Positions 44,387 to 57,000 of a stretch of DNA of 64,000 bases are shown in pieces (position 1 is the stretch's first letter; every line of letters starts with the position of its first letter). Made by a program: the position numbers and the translations under genes. The stretch covers positions 63,336,383 through 63,400,382 of the forward strand of contig JAKGHH010000002.1 of assembly GCA_022828595.1 (NCBI GenBank), read 5' to 3'. Origin of the DNA: Nelumbo lutea (Eukaryota; Streptophyta; Magnoliopsida; Proteales; Nelumbonaceae). The notes under the pieces were generated by a model that did no database searches, was not told the origin of the DNA, and saw nothing but the letters and a program-made list of their open reading frames with translations.

Positions 44387-45042
44387 TGTTAAGAAACTTA
44401 TCTGTACAGCTGAGTCACAGCAAGTGTCCACTCTCCTTAAAACCGATTTCGCTGCCTCTTGGAGTATTCTCATTGGTGTATAAGGTTTTTGGTAGTCGGT
44501 CTCTAGGATATAACAAATCTCAACCTTGGCACTGCATGCACTCACAGTCCAAAGCAGCGAACCAGTTTGTTAGTCCAACACGATTCAATCAATGAGAGGA
44601 GAAACACAGAGTGAGAGAACACAAAAATCACACAGGAGAAAAACCAAAGTTTAGTGAGCTAAAAACACAGATGCCTTGGCCATTAAGTATGCTAGGACAG
44701 AAACGTCTCCCATGATTAAAAGAGCAGGGTAGTTGCAAAAGAAACATTAGGAAAACGGACTTAGTTAAAATGTAAAAACCTGAAACAAATAAAAAGCAAA
44801 TAAATAAAAGTAGAGCAAGGGCCTTCGACTTATGTGGGTGAAATGACATGACGAGGTGTGGCGGGCATGTGTGTTAGCCTGTCCCAACACGTGTGTGTGT
44901 GACGATCCAACTACAGGAATGCTCTTCTTAGTCCATGTGAGACTTAATTCACTCCAAAAGTAGACAAAATAGAAAAAGGCAGAAGGCAAAAAAAAGATAG
45001 CATTAATTTGAATTAGATAAAACCCAAGGCCAAGTACCAACA
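44387..45042 (-). repeat. 5' LTR of the copia element
   Basis: The outer edge is CCAACA at 45042 and the inner edge is near TGTTAAG at 44387. On the minus strand, TGGTTTGATATC at about 44328-44339 could be a decayed tRNA-Met primer site, which would put the edge slightly further left. It has diverged substantially from the 3' LTR, so the insertion is old. Confidence 0.75.
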
Positions 45043-45059
45043 ACACTTGCGAAGAAAGT

Positions 45060-45385
45060 GTTTTCTAGGAAATATTTACTTAGATAAGTCACTTACTAAT
45101 GTGCTTTTATCTTTCAAGTAAAATCATATAATGACCATTTTATCCATAAAGCAATTATTATTGAAGGGATAATGTTGTTCCAATCATGCTTTAGCATTTT
45201 TCTACACCAACATGAAAGTTACTACCCAAGTCTTAGGAGGGTATAGCTTACTCATGTAAATGAGTCACTTGGAAATCATTCATTTTTGTTTGGCTCACTA
45301 ATATGGAAAAACAAACCTAAGTTTATTTCTTTTTTATGGAACCCACCAACTTACCCTTACCTACCTTATTTATCAAAAAACGAAC
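45060..45385. repeat. Half-copy of the 33.6-kb foldback family
   Basis: AGGAAATATTTACTTAGATAAGT, AATGACCATTTTATCCATAAA and AACCCACCAACTTACCC blocks follow the order seen in 33700-33900. Only one arm is clear. Confidence 0.5.
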
Positions 45386-45393
45386 GTCCCTAA

Positions 45394-45529
45394 AGCTCTA
45401 TGTTTGGTTTGAAGGAAAAAGTAGCTAGGGAAAGGAAAGGAAATGCAAAGAAACCTTTACAAAACCTTGTATAGGTTTTGATACCTTTTCTTTCCTTTCC
45501 CTACCTTTTCCTTCGAACCAAACATAGCC
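45394..45529. mobile_element. Tourist-like MITE (family A)
   Basis: This 136-bp element has ends CTATGTTTGGTTTGAAGGAA and, inverse, TTCCTTCGAACCAAACATAG, with TAA on both sides (45391-45393, 45530-45532). Confidence 0.8.
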
Positions 45530-45640
45530 TAAGTGATTTTGTGGCATAACCATGCTCTTTTAGATAATAACCTAGGGATTGTGGGTTTTTTTCTCTTGGT
45601 TGTCAATACTTTCGATTAGAAAAAGTAGGGACTACATTTA

Positions 45641-45753
45641 TGCTGTATTTGGTTTGAAAAAATATGTATTGTAGAAACCTCGTATGTATTTTCTTATCCT
45701 TATCATCCTTTTTCTTTTACCTTTTTCCTTTTTCATTCAAATCAAACACAACC
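45641..45753. mobile_element. Tourist-like MITE (family A-like, degenerate)
   Basis: Ends GCTGTATTTGGTTTGAAAAA and TTTTTCATTCAAATCAAACA are inverse. TTA on the left and TTC on the right is a near-match. It lies 110 bp from another family-A copy. Confidence 0.6.
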
Positions 45754-48599
45754 TTCGTGATTTTGGAGTCACTTGGGTGCTTGGAAATCTGTTAATTTCC
45801 ATTTTATGTCTCACAACACAATGACACATTGTGGTGCACGGAATTACAGGGGTTTAGGGGTCTTTGAAGATTCTTAGGGCTTTGATGAACGGGTAATTGT
45901 TTTCAGGGTATCAATCATAATCACAGATTCATTTGGTGGTTCTTGGTGGGACCGGGTAAAAGTATGATGTTGACAATATCAGTCAAGAACCGCCATTTTT
46001 AGCTTATATTTTATTTCACCAGTCACTCAACAGTTAACAGAATGACTGTTTAATTGCTTTATTTTAATATTGTAACACTGATTTACTCAAATAATTAGTG
46101 AAATAACCTAGGTAGCCTATGAGGGTCACTTCAATTCTAGAACGATCGACTTTATTAGCCTTGGAGCAAAGGACATCAATTTGAGATTAGAAGAAATTTC
46201 GAGCCTCCCTCGTCCATGCATAGAATTTGCTAAAATGTTCCTGAAATTTATAATTAATTAAATTATTGTTTTAAGGCATATAAACCTGCATATTATGAAT
46301 TGAATTTAATATGTTTCAGATCTCAAAAGGATAATTTACTAATTTATGTGTTTTTTATATGTTTCAATTAAATAATTATAAATTTCGAGATTTATTAATA
46401 TTATTTTCTTGTTTATTGATTATATATAACAAAAAATTAGATGAGGGTTTTGGATCCAACTTGTTTCATCCTCAAATGAGGGGGGGGGGGGGGAGAATAG
46501 GTTTAAGAGGGTTTTTCACTTTTATTTGTCAAGAAGGGTCTGAGTTTTGATACAATCCAGATCTCCTGGCCAAAAGCATTATAACTAGACATTAGGTACA
46601 TCTTCCCATGAATGATAACATGTAAATACATTAAATATTCTCAATGTGTGATTGTAGTGATGTATAAATAGGATTCTTGTAGAGTTGTAGGTAAGAGATC
46701 TGAACACGTTTTTATAACCCTCTCCAAACCTGCCCCATTCCCATACCTAATTATAGGACTGCAACATCTTCACGTAGGGGCCTGTATTAACGGTTGACTA
46801 AGATGGCTTGATCGAACGATTTGAAATTTTGAACCCCACAAGTAGGCATTGGAGATTTGGAATTCCCTACTAAAAAGCAGTTTATTATTTCAGGCCTCTT
46901 ATTTATTATCCAATCCATACCGAATCCGGTTGATTGATTGTCATTAGTCACCTATTTTATGATACCTGTGATTGGTTGTAATTTTTTTCGGTATTATAGT
47001 CGAACCCCCAATTTGAATCTTCTATTCACCCAATTTCGGTAAGCCATGTCGGAGGGCACATGTACTTGACTCACATAGTCACATGGTATATTTTGATATT
47101 TTGCGAATAAAACTGTAGACGATTTGAATTCGTCTTTTTCTCTGGGCTTCTGAAAAAATTCATCTTTTGTTTTTCTTCTAATATTGCCCCTCTCTCTCTC
47201 TCTCCTTTGAAAATCTTTCCTTGTCACATCCTGCACTTTTACTGTTGTGGGATGCACTTTGGGCCCATTTGTTTGTTTTTCTTTGTCAGAAAGTGTAGGG
47301 TTTATAAAAAAAAGTGAACTTTTATTTTGGTAAAATTTTGGGCTATTTCTTTTTTTTTGGTAAATTTTAAGCTTCTCTGAGGAAGGATACCAAATGTGCA
47401 GATAAAGAAACAACTCTAAAGTAGAATGACACAATTTTCTCTTTTTCTTAGTGCAATTTATCCAATAAAAGTCAATATATATGCCACTCTTCTAAATACT
47501 TTTCGTTTCAACTTTGCAACAATTAAACATGATTTATTCAAGGTAGCCTAAGACAGTAAGACCCTTTGTTCTTGTTCTTGTTCTTTTCTTCAATCCTATG
47601 TGAATCATTAAGAAATCAACATAACTGGATTGGGGATGCATGTGAAGCTCCAGAAGGTATTGAATTCCAATGTCTGACTAATATGTTTCGTTTCTAAAGA
47701 AAATAATACATTCCAGAAGCCATTGAATTCCAATTCCCTAATCTATTCAAAGAATATTTTGCATAAAATTTTCAAACGCGAAATTAAGCTGTTTTATGAA
47801 AATGGAATTGTAAGTAATTACTACCAGACATTTATTTTCTTTGACCCTGTAAGACTGATTTTTTCAAATCAAATGGCGGGCCGATACAGCTATACCCAAC
47901 CATCAATTAAATAAGAAAACTCTCTAGACCTGTCATGTGTTGGGGGCCCTGAGGTCTAATGTCCACAGTCCACCACTGCACACGTCGGTGCCTTCTCATA
48001 CTCATTGGTGAAAGCCTCATGCACTGGGATACCCTTTATTTTTATTTTTAGGGGTTTTTACTGTTCAGTTCACTCCCTATAAATCTTATCTCCACTGAAC
48101 AGTTGGAGTAAATATGAATTCGGAATTAATACTAATACAAAAGCTGGTATTGGTGTTTAGGTGGAATAAGTATTTGAAATTTGAAATTAGTGTAGGTGTA
48201 AAATTCAGAATTCTGTGATCCAATGCAGTCTACTTATCTATCCCGTATTTATATAGTTGAGACAAAGAGGTTGAATGATGATGATGAGACACTTGCCACA
48301 TGCTAAAATAAATTTCTTCGTTGGGCAGCTTTTGATTAAAACAAATGAAACTTTGGATGGGTAGTTTCATAGGGCCTTAGACTAGGGAATTGAAAATGAG
48401 GCGATCTAATCAGCCAAATCATCCATCCAGAAGCAGTATTAGGTTATTAGCTAGGTTGTATACGTATAGAAGACAAATTAATCATATCAGGAAACCATTT
48501 CCTCTATACAGAGAACTTATAATATTTAATTCTTCTTGAAATGGCTGTTATTCACTTTTTCTTGTTCCTACAACTCACATGCATGCTTTGGCCACCAGT
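45754..48599. other. Intergenic region
   Basis: No gene is recognised. It contains a 16-base G run at 46481-46496, a decayed repeat D copy at about 46560-46690, and the inverted copy of repeat C at 48055-48245. The 146-codon minus frame at 46994-47434 is Lys/Arg-rich with no domain. I regard it as chance. Confidence 0.45.
48055..48245 (-). repeat. Dispersed repeat C, inverted copy
   Basis: This is the reverse counterpart of 16155-16345, beginning GTTCAGTTCACTCCC and ending GCAGTCTACTTATC. Overall identity is moderate. Confidence 0.5.
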
Positions 48600-48870
48600 T
48601 TCTAGGTTAGCAGTTTAACCATCCGGTTTGAATGGATGGCCTGTTTCAATTTAAATATAAAAAAATAATTAAAATAAATATGGCCAAAAACCGATGTTTA
48701 GGTTGACAGGTTGACAGGTTGACAGTTTGACCACTTGAGTCAATGGGTCGCTGATCAAGTGAATGGTTTTTGGCCAAATAATGGGTTAAGAGTGAAATGG
48801 AAAAGGTTGCTTGAACTTTTTCTGGGTTGAATGGTTTGATCGTTTGGGTCAACAATAGTTTGAAAACACT
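48600..48870. repeat. Dispersed repeat E, copy 2, with GGTTGACA triplication
   Basis: This is the reverse counterpart of 20865-21130. Three near-perfect units of GGTTGACA lie at about 48700-48725. Confidence 0.5.
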
Positions 48871-48872
48871 GG

Positions 48873-49238
48873 TTGTAAGTAGATCCCCTTTGTTAGAATC
48901 CTCTCCCAAGAGGCACAAAAATGTGCAAAATGCTCATGCAATTACTTTTGACTAAAATGTTTATTTTTTAAATTTTCTCTTCATACCAATCGTTACCCCA
49001 AACCCTTTAATTTTCTTTTTCACAATTGATTTATTTTCCAAATTTGCCCTTCATATCAATTTCTTAAAGGTAAATTTGCAACTTTAAACTCTATTTTTTT
49101 GTTGTTCATAAAGTTAGCATTGTTTTTTCTTTTTTTTTGTTTTTGTAGAAACCAGCCTCAGTAGTAATTTCATGGGTATTTTGGACATTTTTATGCCTTT
49201 CCTTAGAGGATTCTAACAAAGAGGGTTTACTTGCAGCT
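48873..49238. mobile_element. Foldback MITE with about 50-bp inverted ends
   Basis: The left arm TTGTAAGTAGATCCCC then TTTGTTAGAATCCTCT pairs with the right arm AGAGGATTCTAACAAAG then AGGGTTTACTTGCAG. GGCACAAAAATG also pairs with CATTTTTATGCC. The target duplication is not clear, so the superfamily is open (Mutator-like is possible). Confidence 0.68.
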
Positions 49239-49472
49239 GTGTCTAAAAGTTTAGGGGAGGTTATTGCAATTTCCATACTCTAGGGGAGGTTTCAGCAACA
49301 GTCATAAACCTGAGGGGAGGTTTCATCAATTTACCCTTTTTTGTTGGTTAATTACTTATATATACCATATACATTTAAGAAACTACTTGTATATACCCTG
49401 AGCTTTCAAAAGCAACTTATATCTACCTTATAATATGGCCTCACATAACATAAATATGCCATATGTTAAAAA

Positions 49473-49948
49473 TGAACTTGTTCATGGACCAGGTAGCCCA
49501 ACGGTCCGGCCTGACCCGTTATAAGTCAGGCTTGGTCATAATTTTAGGCCCGTTGGTTTGGGCTCGGGCTTTCTCAAAAAATCTTAGCCCGAGGTCGAGC
49601 CCGACATGATACTATATATTAAATAATACATATATATATACAATATTTTTTTCTTTGTTCTTTGCTTTTTTTTTCTCACATAATAGTGAGATGTTTATTA
49701 TTTTTGAGTTTTGAAGCTTTAAATATAAATAAAACACTTTTTTAATGAATGAAAAAAGAAAAATTCTCATTTTCAAATTTCTGGCTGGGCTCTGGCTCTG
49801 GCCCAAGCTTTAGTCTTTATATGAGGGTTGGGCTCCGGGCTCAAGACCTAGGCCCAATCGTTAGGCACCTAAGTTCGTGCTCGGGCCTGAATGCATTCTA
49901 TTGATACATAGACAAAGCCTGGCTTGGACCAGTCCATGAACAAGTCTA
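49473..49948. mobile_element. hAT-like element with perfect 8-bp target duplication
   Basis: This 476-bp element starts TGAACTTGTTCATGGACC and ends GGACCAGTCCATGAACAAGTCTA. It is flanked by identical GTTAAAAA at 49465-49472 and 49949-49956. It is the same GGGCC-rich family as 38054 and 63372, and the best proof of its 8-bp target size. Confidence 0.9.
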
Positions 49949-49956
49949 GTTAAAAA

Positions 49957-52900
49957 TAACGTTTTGAGACATTTGACATATCCATTAATTTTTCATAATA
50001 CCATTTTTACCCCTCATTTTTAGTCCCATGCTTTTTAACCTTTTGATGGAAGAACTAAAGAGACGATAGCTCCCTCTTGGTTTAGAAACAACAGTTCTTG
50101 ACTAAAGAACCATAGAGGAATCTGAGAAAGGAATCCTAATGGAATGTGTTTAGATCGGATAAGCTATTCTTTGCACAAATGGATTGAGTATCGACGAAAC
50201 TCTTGAAACCTTCTCAATCTTCTCCCATTTTCATATTTTCCAGCATTTTTATCTACCGGTCTAGCTTTATTGATTCTTGTCCCCAAGTCAAATTCATTGA
50301 CTGTTTTTAAATTTTTGGGTTTTGGAGGAGTCGTCAATTTAGGGTCTGAGTTATGATGATTTTTTGAGTAAATTTCTTGAACTATGGTTTAGCTAATCAG
50401 CTATGTATACCCTTACTGTTCAACTACTGTCTAATGCTACCCCTATTGTTATGGAACATTGCAGTTAAAATGTTGATAGAAGGGCTGAAATATCCATTTT
50501 GCCCTTACATCAAATTAGAAGTTCCTCCGTTCTTCCTCATCTTCCTTATCCTAGTCTTCACCATCTACGTCTAGTCTAGTCTTCACAATCAAAATCACCA
50601 CCGTCACTACAACTTTAGCAGCGATGGTGATCTCTTCCTCCACACCTTCCCCTCTTTGTTCACCTTAGCCTATCTCCTCCTTTGCGTTGTTCTTATTGAA
50701 TCACCGATGCTAGGCCACTGCTCTTCCCAAGAGAAAAGGGGGGAAATATCACGCCATCTTTAAGCTCGCGACACCGAACTGAGCTGGTAGAGAGCTTGCT
50801 CTGATCGCCGCTCTTCCTAGCAAAGAAGGGGGAAATATCATGCCGTCTTGGCATCTTCAAGCTTGTGACAATGAACAAAGTTGGCGGCGAACTTTCTTTG
50901 ATCTCCTCTCTCTCTCTCTCTCATATTGGCAAAAATGGAGCCAGTTCTTCTAGCTACCTTGTTCAAAATAGAGGCTCACCCCTTACCCCCACTCCTCTGA
51001 GGGCTGCTCAATCAATGCCCCGATGAGTTGCAGCGACGGTCTCAACCCAGATGAATTCCACTCAGAAGAGCTTTGGGTACAAATTTCTCAACTTAGGCGA
51101 ATGCCTCTCATAAGAGCTTTGCAACCTAGGTGAATGTTTGGATCTCTTCCTTCCTCATCACGATCTCTTTCCTTTTGGTGATGGGTTTTGGAACTGATAG
51201 AGTTGTCGTTGCCGGTGAGAATGATCGCCACTGGCGGAGCAAATGAGAGTGGGCTCACCTCCTCATTCCCACTCCTCTAGCGTATTTTGAAAATTTAATG
51301 AACGTTAAGGATATATAAATAGATTTTGAAAATTTAATGAACGTTAAGGATATATAAATAGATTTTGAAAATTTAAGGAAAAAATTTAATGAACGTTAAG
51401 GATATATAAATAGATTTTGAAAATTTAAGGAACGATTAAGAAAAAACGAAAATGGCATATTTTGAAAATTTAATGAACGTCAAGGATATATAAATAGATT
51501 TTGAAAGTTGAGAATACATTAAGTGTTCGGCATCCGTGTTAAAAACATCCTACAGTTTCTGAGAAAAATTGTGCTGGGTATATAGGGTTGTAAGCACCAT
51601 TTTTTTATTTATTTGTTTGGAATCATTGCTGCCATATGTTTTGTTTTCTCTGAAAACAGTACTGATTTTGTTTGGGCCAGTGTTGGCAGTAACATTTTCA
51701 ACATAAACCATATTATGAATGATACATTGATGTCATATCATTGCATGTTGATAATAATACACCATTTTCTCAGAAAATATTGAATTTGGCATTACTTTAA
51801 ACCACATTTTCCTTGGAGCAATACTTTTTCTGGAAAAATGGTATCAAATAAGACCCTGTTGTTTGAAGCACCACTTTCTCTGATGTGATGCCTACGTGCA
51901 AAAATACTAAACACCCAATTAAATAGTTTCCTAAATATATAGAATAAATATAAAAGGAATTAATTTTTTTTTTATGTTTCCACCAATGAGTATTTATTGG
52001 AGCTTATTTACCAAATACCAATAATTGATTAAATAGTTTCTTAAATATTCAGAGTAAATATAAAAGGAATTAACAATTAAGCTATTTGTTGCGGTCTGAC
52101 CTAAAGATAAAGCACTCCCAAACATGTACTGTTGCTTACACATTACACGTGTCCAGTAACTAATTAAGCTAATTATCAATACATCCCATGAAAATGAAAA
52201 GTGACACAAACACCCTTCATAGATGTATACATGTAAAAGCAACTGCTGAGCTTTCAGCAGAACTGAAACAGCGGTACTGAAACTCCTGATTGGCTTAGGC
52301 AAGGAGTATTTGGCATCCATGATCCATCCCTCTTTGGGTATTCATATACTTGGCTCAATAAACAGAACACTGTCCACAGTGGTCTCTCACAGATTTGATT
52401 ATCATCCGTATTGGTTGAGAACTGGCTAGGTGTAGATTCTTCTGCAGCTCTCAACCGAAAAAGATAGAAAAGACCCAGTTTAGTCTGCCTCCAGGTTTGA
52501 TAGTTCCTTCATAGCCTACAATCATACTCCACTTTCACACACCCATACCCCACCCACTTGGTATTTGTATGAATCCTCTTTGGCACCAATTCGGAATTCT
52601 GGGTTTGATGCTTGACGCTACTGACTATCTTTGTTGGATCAACATCAAGAAACTAAATTATACGTTTATAACTTATCTCAAAAAGACGTCCTCGATCGGC
52701 ATAAATGTCGGACATGAAGAGAAGATCTTTTCTCCTAACTCGTAAAGAAGCATTCTGGCTGGGTTTTGATTGAGGGGATTGGTTAAGAAGTCGGAAAGCA
52801 TGAAAAAAGCTATAAAGATTGAGAAGTCGGCATTGTGGGCAGGAGAAAGGGGAAGAGAGAGAGAGAGAGAGGGGGAGGGAGACAGAAAGATATTGATTGG

Positions 52901-54182
52901 CAAAATCTATGCTCTCATCGCAGTACTGACACGTCTGTTGTTTGGATCATCAACAATTATTTTCTAGCTTCTCAGAAATGATTCTGAGTTGTGAGTGATG
53001 TTGATATCAAATGGAAAAAGCAGCGAAAGAGAAAGAAAGGTAATTGTTGCTTCATTGTTCGACACTTGGAAGCTTACCCAAGAGGCAAGAGCACATGTCA
53101 AACCGACTCTGATGGGAGCCCTTCAGGACATACCGAAGAGGTAGCATGATCATGTGGCCAACTGATGATAGGTCACAACTAGAAAATGATTGATATGGAG
53201 TTTCCATTTGGATCCCCCAAACAATTTTCTTGAGATGCCAAAAATTATTCAAATTCTTTAATGTTTGATAGTAACATTGACACAGAAATGGAAAATGGGG
53301 TCATGGCTGAATTTGACATTTCTGAATTGTGATAGTTGGGTCTGAGAGAACCTGTAATCTTGTAGTCATGGGTAAAACCTACCATCTCATTCAAGAGTTA
53401 AATTCACTTTAACCCAAAGACCTCCAGGATGTTGAGGTAAATCCCACCATGTAGTAGTTCCTTCTTCGATCCATTTTGGAAGTTTTACCTTTGTAGAATG
53501 TTTATTTTCCAACTTTAGCTCCCACACAACAACATTAATAGAAATTTAAGAAAACATTTGTTTTCAAATTCTATGACAACAAAATATTTATTTTATTTTC
53601 TCAAGCAAAAAAAGTAAATTGAACCTTAATAACAATAATACCATTTGTTTTGACATATTGGTATAACGGGTCGCACAGTCGCATTACATTTTTCCTACTG
53701 ACACACAGAAACAGACATAAACTGACACACTAAAAGGAAAGAAAGAAGGAAAGGGAAATGTACCGAACAAATAACAGATTGTTCAGATAAAGCTCACTCC
53801 TCTTGCTGACTCACAATGAAAGCTGCTGATATTATTGTTTAGTATGAGTCAGACCCACTCACCCACATGATAGTGGGCACAAGCACAACATTGATGGAGA
53901 CTAGCATTCCAAAGAGTTTGAAATGTGAACATTAGCTCTGATATTTTCAAGCTGCACAATCCATTTTTCTTTCCTTTGTCTCTCTAGAATTCAAGAAAAA
54001 CCAAATTCTTGGTTAGCCCGAAAGAAAAATGCATGGTGGTGCTGGCTACAATGACAGGGCTAGAGGTTTAGAGGTGAGTAGTTAGCTTTGCTGACTTCTT
54101 GATAACAATAACATATCAGAATAAAACTTCAATTTTAAAAATGGAATTATATCGTAAGACTGTAATAAAATACGTAAGCATT
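49957..54182. other. Intergenic region with tandem repeat
   Basis: No gene is recognised. 50580-51270 is richer in C/T and G with CACC/CTCC phrases and two similar pieces (GAAAAGGGGGGAAATATCACGCC at 50733 and GAAGGGGGAAATATCATGCC at 50824). It may be a decayed transposon interior. A GA microsatellite lies at 52852-52875. Confidence 0.4.
51285..51510 (+). repeat. 39-bp tandem repeat array
   Basis: Four to five units contain ATTTTGAAAATTTAATGAACG then TTAAGGATATATAAATAG. The first two are perfect. Later units carry a short insertion (AAGGAAAAAATTTAATG) or an intervening 45-bp stretch. Confidence 0.88.
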
Positions 54183-54187
54183 TATAT

Positions 54188-54551
54188 TGTTATTGCCTAT
54201 GATGGGGTCGCTTCTGCCCAACACCGATGATTCCAACTTGAGAGTAAGAGGAGAGCACACGTCAGAGGCCCCAGGGGATACTCTATGGGTGGAGACTCCG
54301 ACGGTTAAGTTAGTCAAGTGCTTGAGAGGGGTTGGACCAGGCTTGAGATGAGAGCTCAGATGAGGTCACTCAAAAGTAAGAAAGATAGAGAGCAAGAGTG
54401 AGCAAGATGCTTGACCTTGAAACTGGGCATCCCCTTTTATACTTGACCTTGCCATGGAGTGGTAGGAGGCATTTAGAGATGAACGATCAGGATCCCATCA
54501 GGCTGATGCCACGTGGCGACATCCAGGGCTTTTCCATATGCGCCTATATCA
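54188..54551 (-). repeat. 3' LTR of gypsy element 2
   Basis: It starts TGTTATTGCCTATGATGGGG and ends GCGCCTATATCA. It matches the other LTR over long blocks (GAGAGTAAGAGGAGAGCACA, GGGCATCCCCTTTTATACTT). On the minus strand TATAAAAGGGG within it is the likely promoter. Confidence 0.9.
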
Positions 54552-54566
54552 CTTGCCCCCCACTCT
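54552..54566 (-). other. Polypurine tract of gypsy element 2
   Basis: The minus strand reads GAGAGTGGGGGGCAAG directly before the LTR. It is the priming site for plus-strand DNA and the counterpart of 1232-1250. Confidence 0.75.
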
Positions 54567-54713
54567 CGAGACCGTGGTGATCGAGGTCAACCGGCTAGTT
54601 TCTTCAACATCGTTTTACATTTCCAAGGTTGATGCCACATGGCATACGTTGGTTTGGCTTGCAAGGTTGGCGGCTCTATGGCCGTTGGATTAAAGCAATC
54701 TGAGCTGTACGTT

Positions 54714-54726
54714 TTACTTTAATAGG
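54714..54726 (+). promoter_or_regulatory. Decayed TATA box of the second antisense gene
   Basis: TTTACTTTAATAGGG lies about 145 bases before the ATG at 54869, followed by GCC. This aligns with CTATAAATAGGAGGGCC in gypsy element 1 at the same spacing. The match is weak alone and supported mainly by position. Confidence 0.35.
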
Positions 54727-54868
54727 GCCACCGGTTGAGGCAACTCCCTACCATTTGCTTGCTTTTGCTTGAGTTTCTAAAGACCTCGGCCACCATCCAG
54801 CCGATTCCTTAGTTTTCTTCCTCAAACTCAGATTGCTAGGTAAAGGACTTCTCTTGGAAGTTGGAACC

Positions 54869-57000
54869 ATGTCATACTCAGACTCCGGTCCCAAGTGTTA
54901 TGACCTTCTTGACCTTTCTAACACCATCATCCCTTGTTCCTTCTCATCCAGTAATAAGGACACCGGTAGTGAATCCAAGAGCTCTGCTCGGGTGCCTGGA
55001 GTATAGGTACTAAGGGAGAGGACCACCCTTGGAGGCATTGAGTGCGACTAGCGGGGTAGGGAATCTTCCGATGAAAGTATTAGCTCTACAAGGCCGAGGG
55101 GTGACATCACGGGGAATGCCTTAGCGCATCCCAAAGTGGTGGAGTCGGAGGAGGCGGATTACCTAACCCCTAGGGGGCAAGCCAAGGCCGAAGGCCGAGG
55201 TGTGACGCTAATGCATTATCCACACTTCGACCTAGACAATGAACTCAGTTAGGAGCAAGTGAAGGCTCTTGTTGAAATGTACCATATTCCTGGGGGCTAT
55301 AGGATTAGAGGCCCCTATGTCGACGATAGGCCGTGGCAGCTATCTGAGGGGGAGGTGTCTGTGCATGAGCACTACCTCCACTTTGACCTCTAATTCCCCA
55401 TTCCTCCGTTTGTCTCCGAGATCCTTAACTACTACAACATCTCCCTTAGTCAATTAGCTCCCAATGCCATTAGGACCATCATAGTCGTGTTGGTGATGGC
55501 CCACCTTCGAGGTGTGTACGTCACATTGAACATCTTCCGATGTTTGTTCGCCTTGAGGATGCATCTAGCTAGGGCCAACATGTTCTACTTTCATGGCCAA
55601 CCGGGTAGAGTAGTAGACAACCTGTCGTCTATCCACAACTAAAAGAAGAAGTATTTCTTTGTGTCCTGTTCAAAAGGATGGCCCTTCAGGTTTGACTGGG
55701 GGAGGCTAGATATCTTGGTTGAGAAGATAAGGCCATATAATAATGATGAGGAGTCGGACGTGATGACCCGGATTTGGCTGATGAGGATGGTTCGCACCGA
55801 GCCCTTGGTAGCGGAGGAAGCCTTGGTGTGGGCTGGTCTTAGCCCCGCCCGCCTTGGTATGGGCACTCCTGTTATCGGTTGTCTACGTCGTCGTCTCTCT
55901 TTTTTACTTTGTCTTTGTACAGACATGTCTCTTTGCATATTGCAAAGATGGACGACAACATCAAAAAGCGCATCATGTAGATGGAAAAGTCCACCAAGAG
56001 GGCTGCCCCGAAGGAGACGGTTGCCTCAAAGGAACTTCCTCGAGTGAAGGCACCCACTGAGGCCGAGAGGAGAAGGACGACTACTCCAAAGAGACCTGTC
56101 AAGGCCCCCCAACCTCCGAGGAGGAAGAAATTGGCAATGAGGGACCACTAAGTTGAGTGTGCTACCGGGGCTTCATGATAGTCAGGGTCCCAATGTTTCG
56201 AGCGTTGCGATGACATGCCATTGGCGGCAAGAAGAATCTTCCGCCTTAGCTGGAGTATCCAGGAGGTCGACACCCTTAGCACCCCGGGGGTCAGCCAAGC
56301 CTTGGTGACCGGGATGCTCCTAGTAGGGGACAGGTAGTCTTGGACCTAGGTGTCCATCCAAGGGTGTTCGAGACACTTTGCTGGATGGGTTGGCCAAGGT
56401 GAGGCTTCCGTTCTTTATACTTAGCCAATTTTTTCTTTGCTTTGCTTTCTCAACTGACGATCACTTGTTCCTTGCAGACGTCTTCCACCACCGTTGGCTT
56501 ATGTGACAAGGTGGAGGTCCTTCTTCAACAGCTAAGGACCTCCCATGAGAAGATCGACTAGCTGAAGTGTCAACTGGCTGAGGTGTAGACTAGTCGAGAG
56601 GCATTTGTTGTGGTGGCGCGTGAGGAGCATGGCCACAGAAAGGAGATGGAAGCCAAGGTCTCGACCAAGAGGGAGTAGCTGAGGGTTGCCTGGGTTTCTT
56701 TGGACGAGGCTAAGGTCGGGGAAAAGCTCTAGGGGTGGAGAAGAAAGCACAAGAGGCATCAGCTAAGGCCGTCGAGGAGTGGAAGAGCATTGAGGCCTAT
56801 AAAGAGGAGATGGCATAATTCGGTGTCACTCTGTACTTGGAGGGCATTGAACACACGAAGCCCCAAGTGCTGGCATTTCAACTAGACTTTGATGTTAACC
56901 TATTGGGGGTCCAATTCGGGGATGATTTGGTGGTTGAGGCAACAGGACCAGCCAAGGGGGTGCAGCCATCCGAGGGTCAAGTTGACAATGAGTAGCATGC
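54869..57000 (+). pseudogene. Antisense three-exon gene, gypsy element 2 (broken)
   Basis: The ATG at 54869 opens MSYSDSGPKCYDLLDLSN, then a stop near 55006. The conserved block at about 55380-55480 (PPFVSEILNYYNISLSQL, then APNAIRTII) aligns with LHPLIVEVLNHFNVTIGQL of the first copy. It runs through SCSKGWPFRFDWG and ends LVWAGLSPARL. Intron 1 is 55857-55922 (GTATGG...GTACAG, 66 bp) and intron 2 is 56399-56478 (GTGAGG...TTGCAG, 80 bp). Both fall where the first copy has introns. The last exon is rich in Glu, Lys and Arg with TAG stops. Function is unknown. Confidence 0.62.

Larger units (their letters stand above)
39430..45042 (-). mobile_element. Ty1/copia retrotransposon, degenerate, with both LTRs
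   Basis: Two similar LTRs flank gag (44335-44054), gag-pre-integrase, integrase, RT and RNase H remnants in copia order on the minus strand. The region next to the left LTR reads ATGTGGAGAAT on the minus strand, a usual copia polypurine tract. A hAT-like element (43378-43820) sits between gag and integrase. Frames are full of stops and frameshifts. Confidence 0.85.

Noticed and set aside
46994..47434. A 146-codon minus-strand Lys/Arg-rich frame
   Set aside because: It covers CT- and T-rich low-complexity DNA whose complement gives Lys/Arg/Glu codons. No domain or homologue recognised.
51285..51510. Possible CRISPR-like array
   Set aside because: Units are directly abutting without unique spacers, which makes it an ordinary plant minisatellite.
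55639..56102. Minus-strand frames over the antisense gene of gypsy element 2
   Set aside because: The plus-strand frame carries the conserved block and intron positions, so the minus frames are its shadows.
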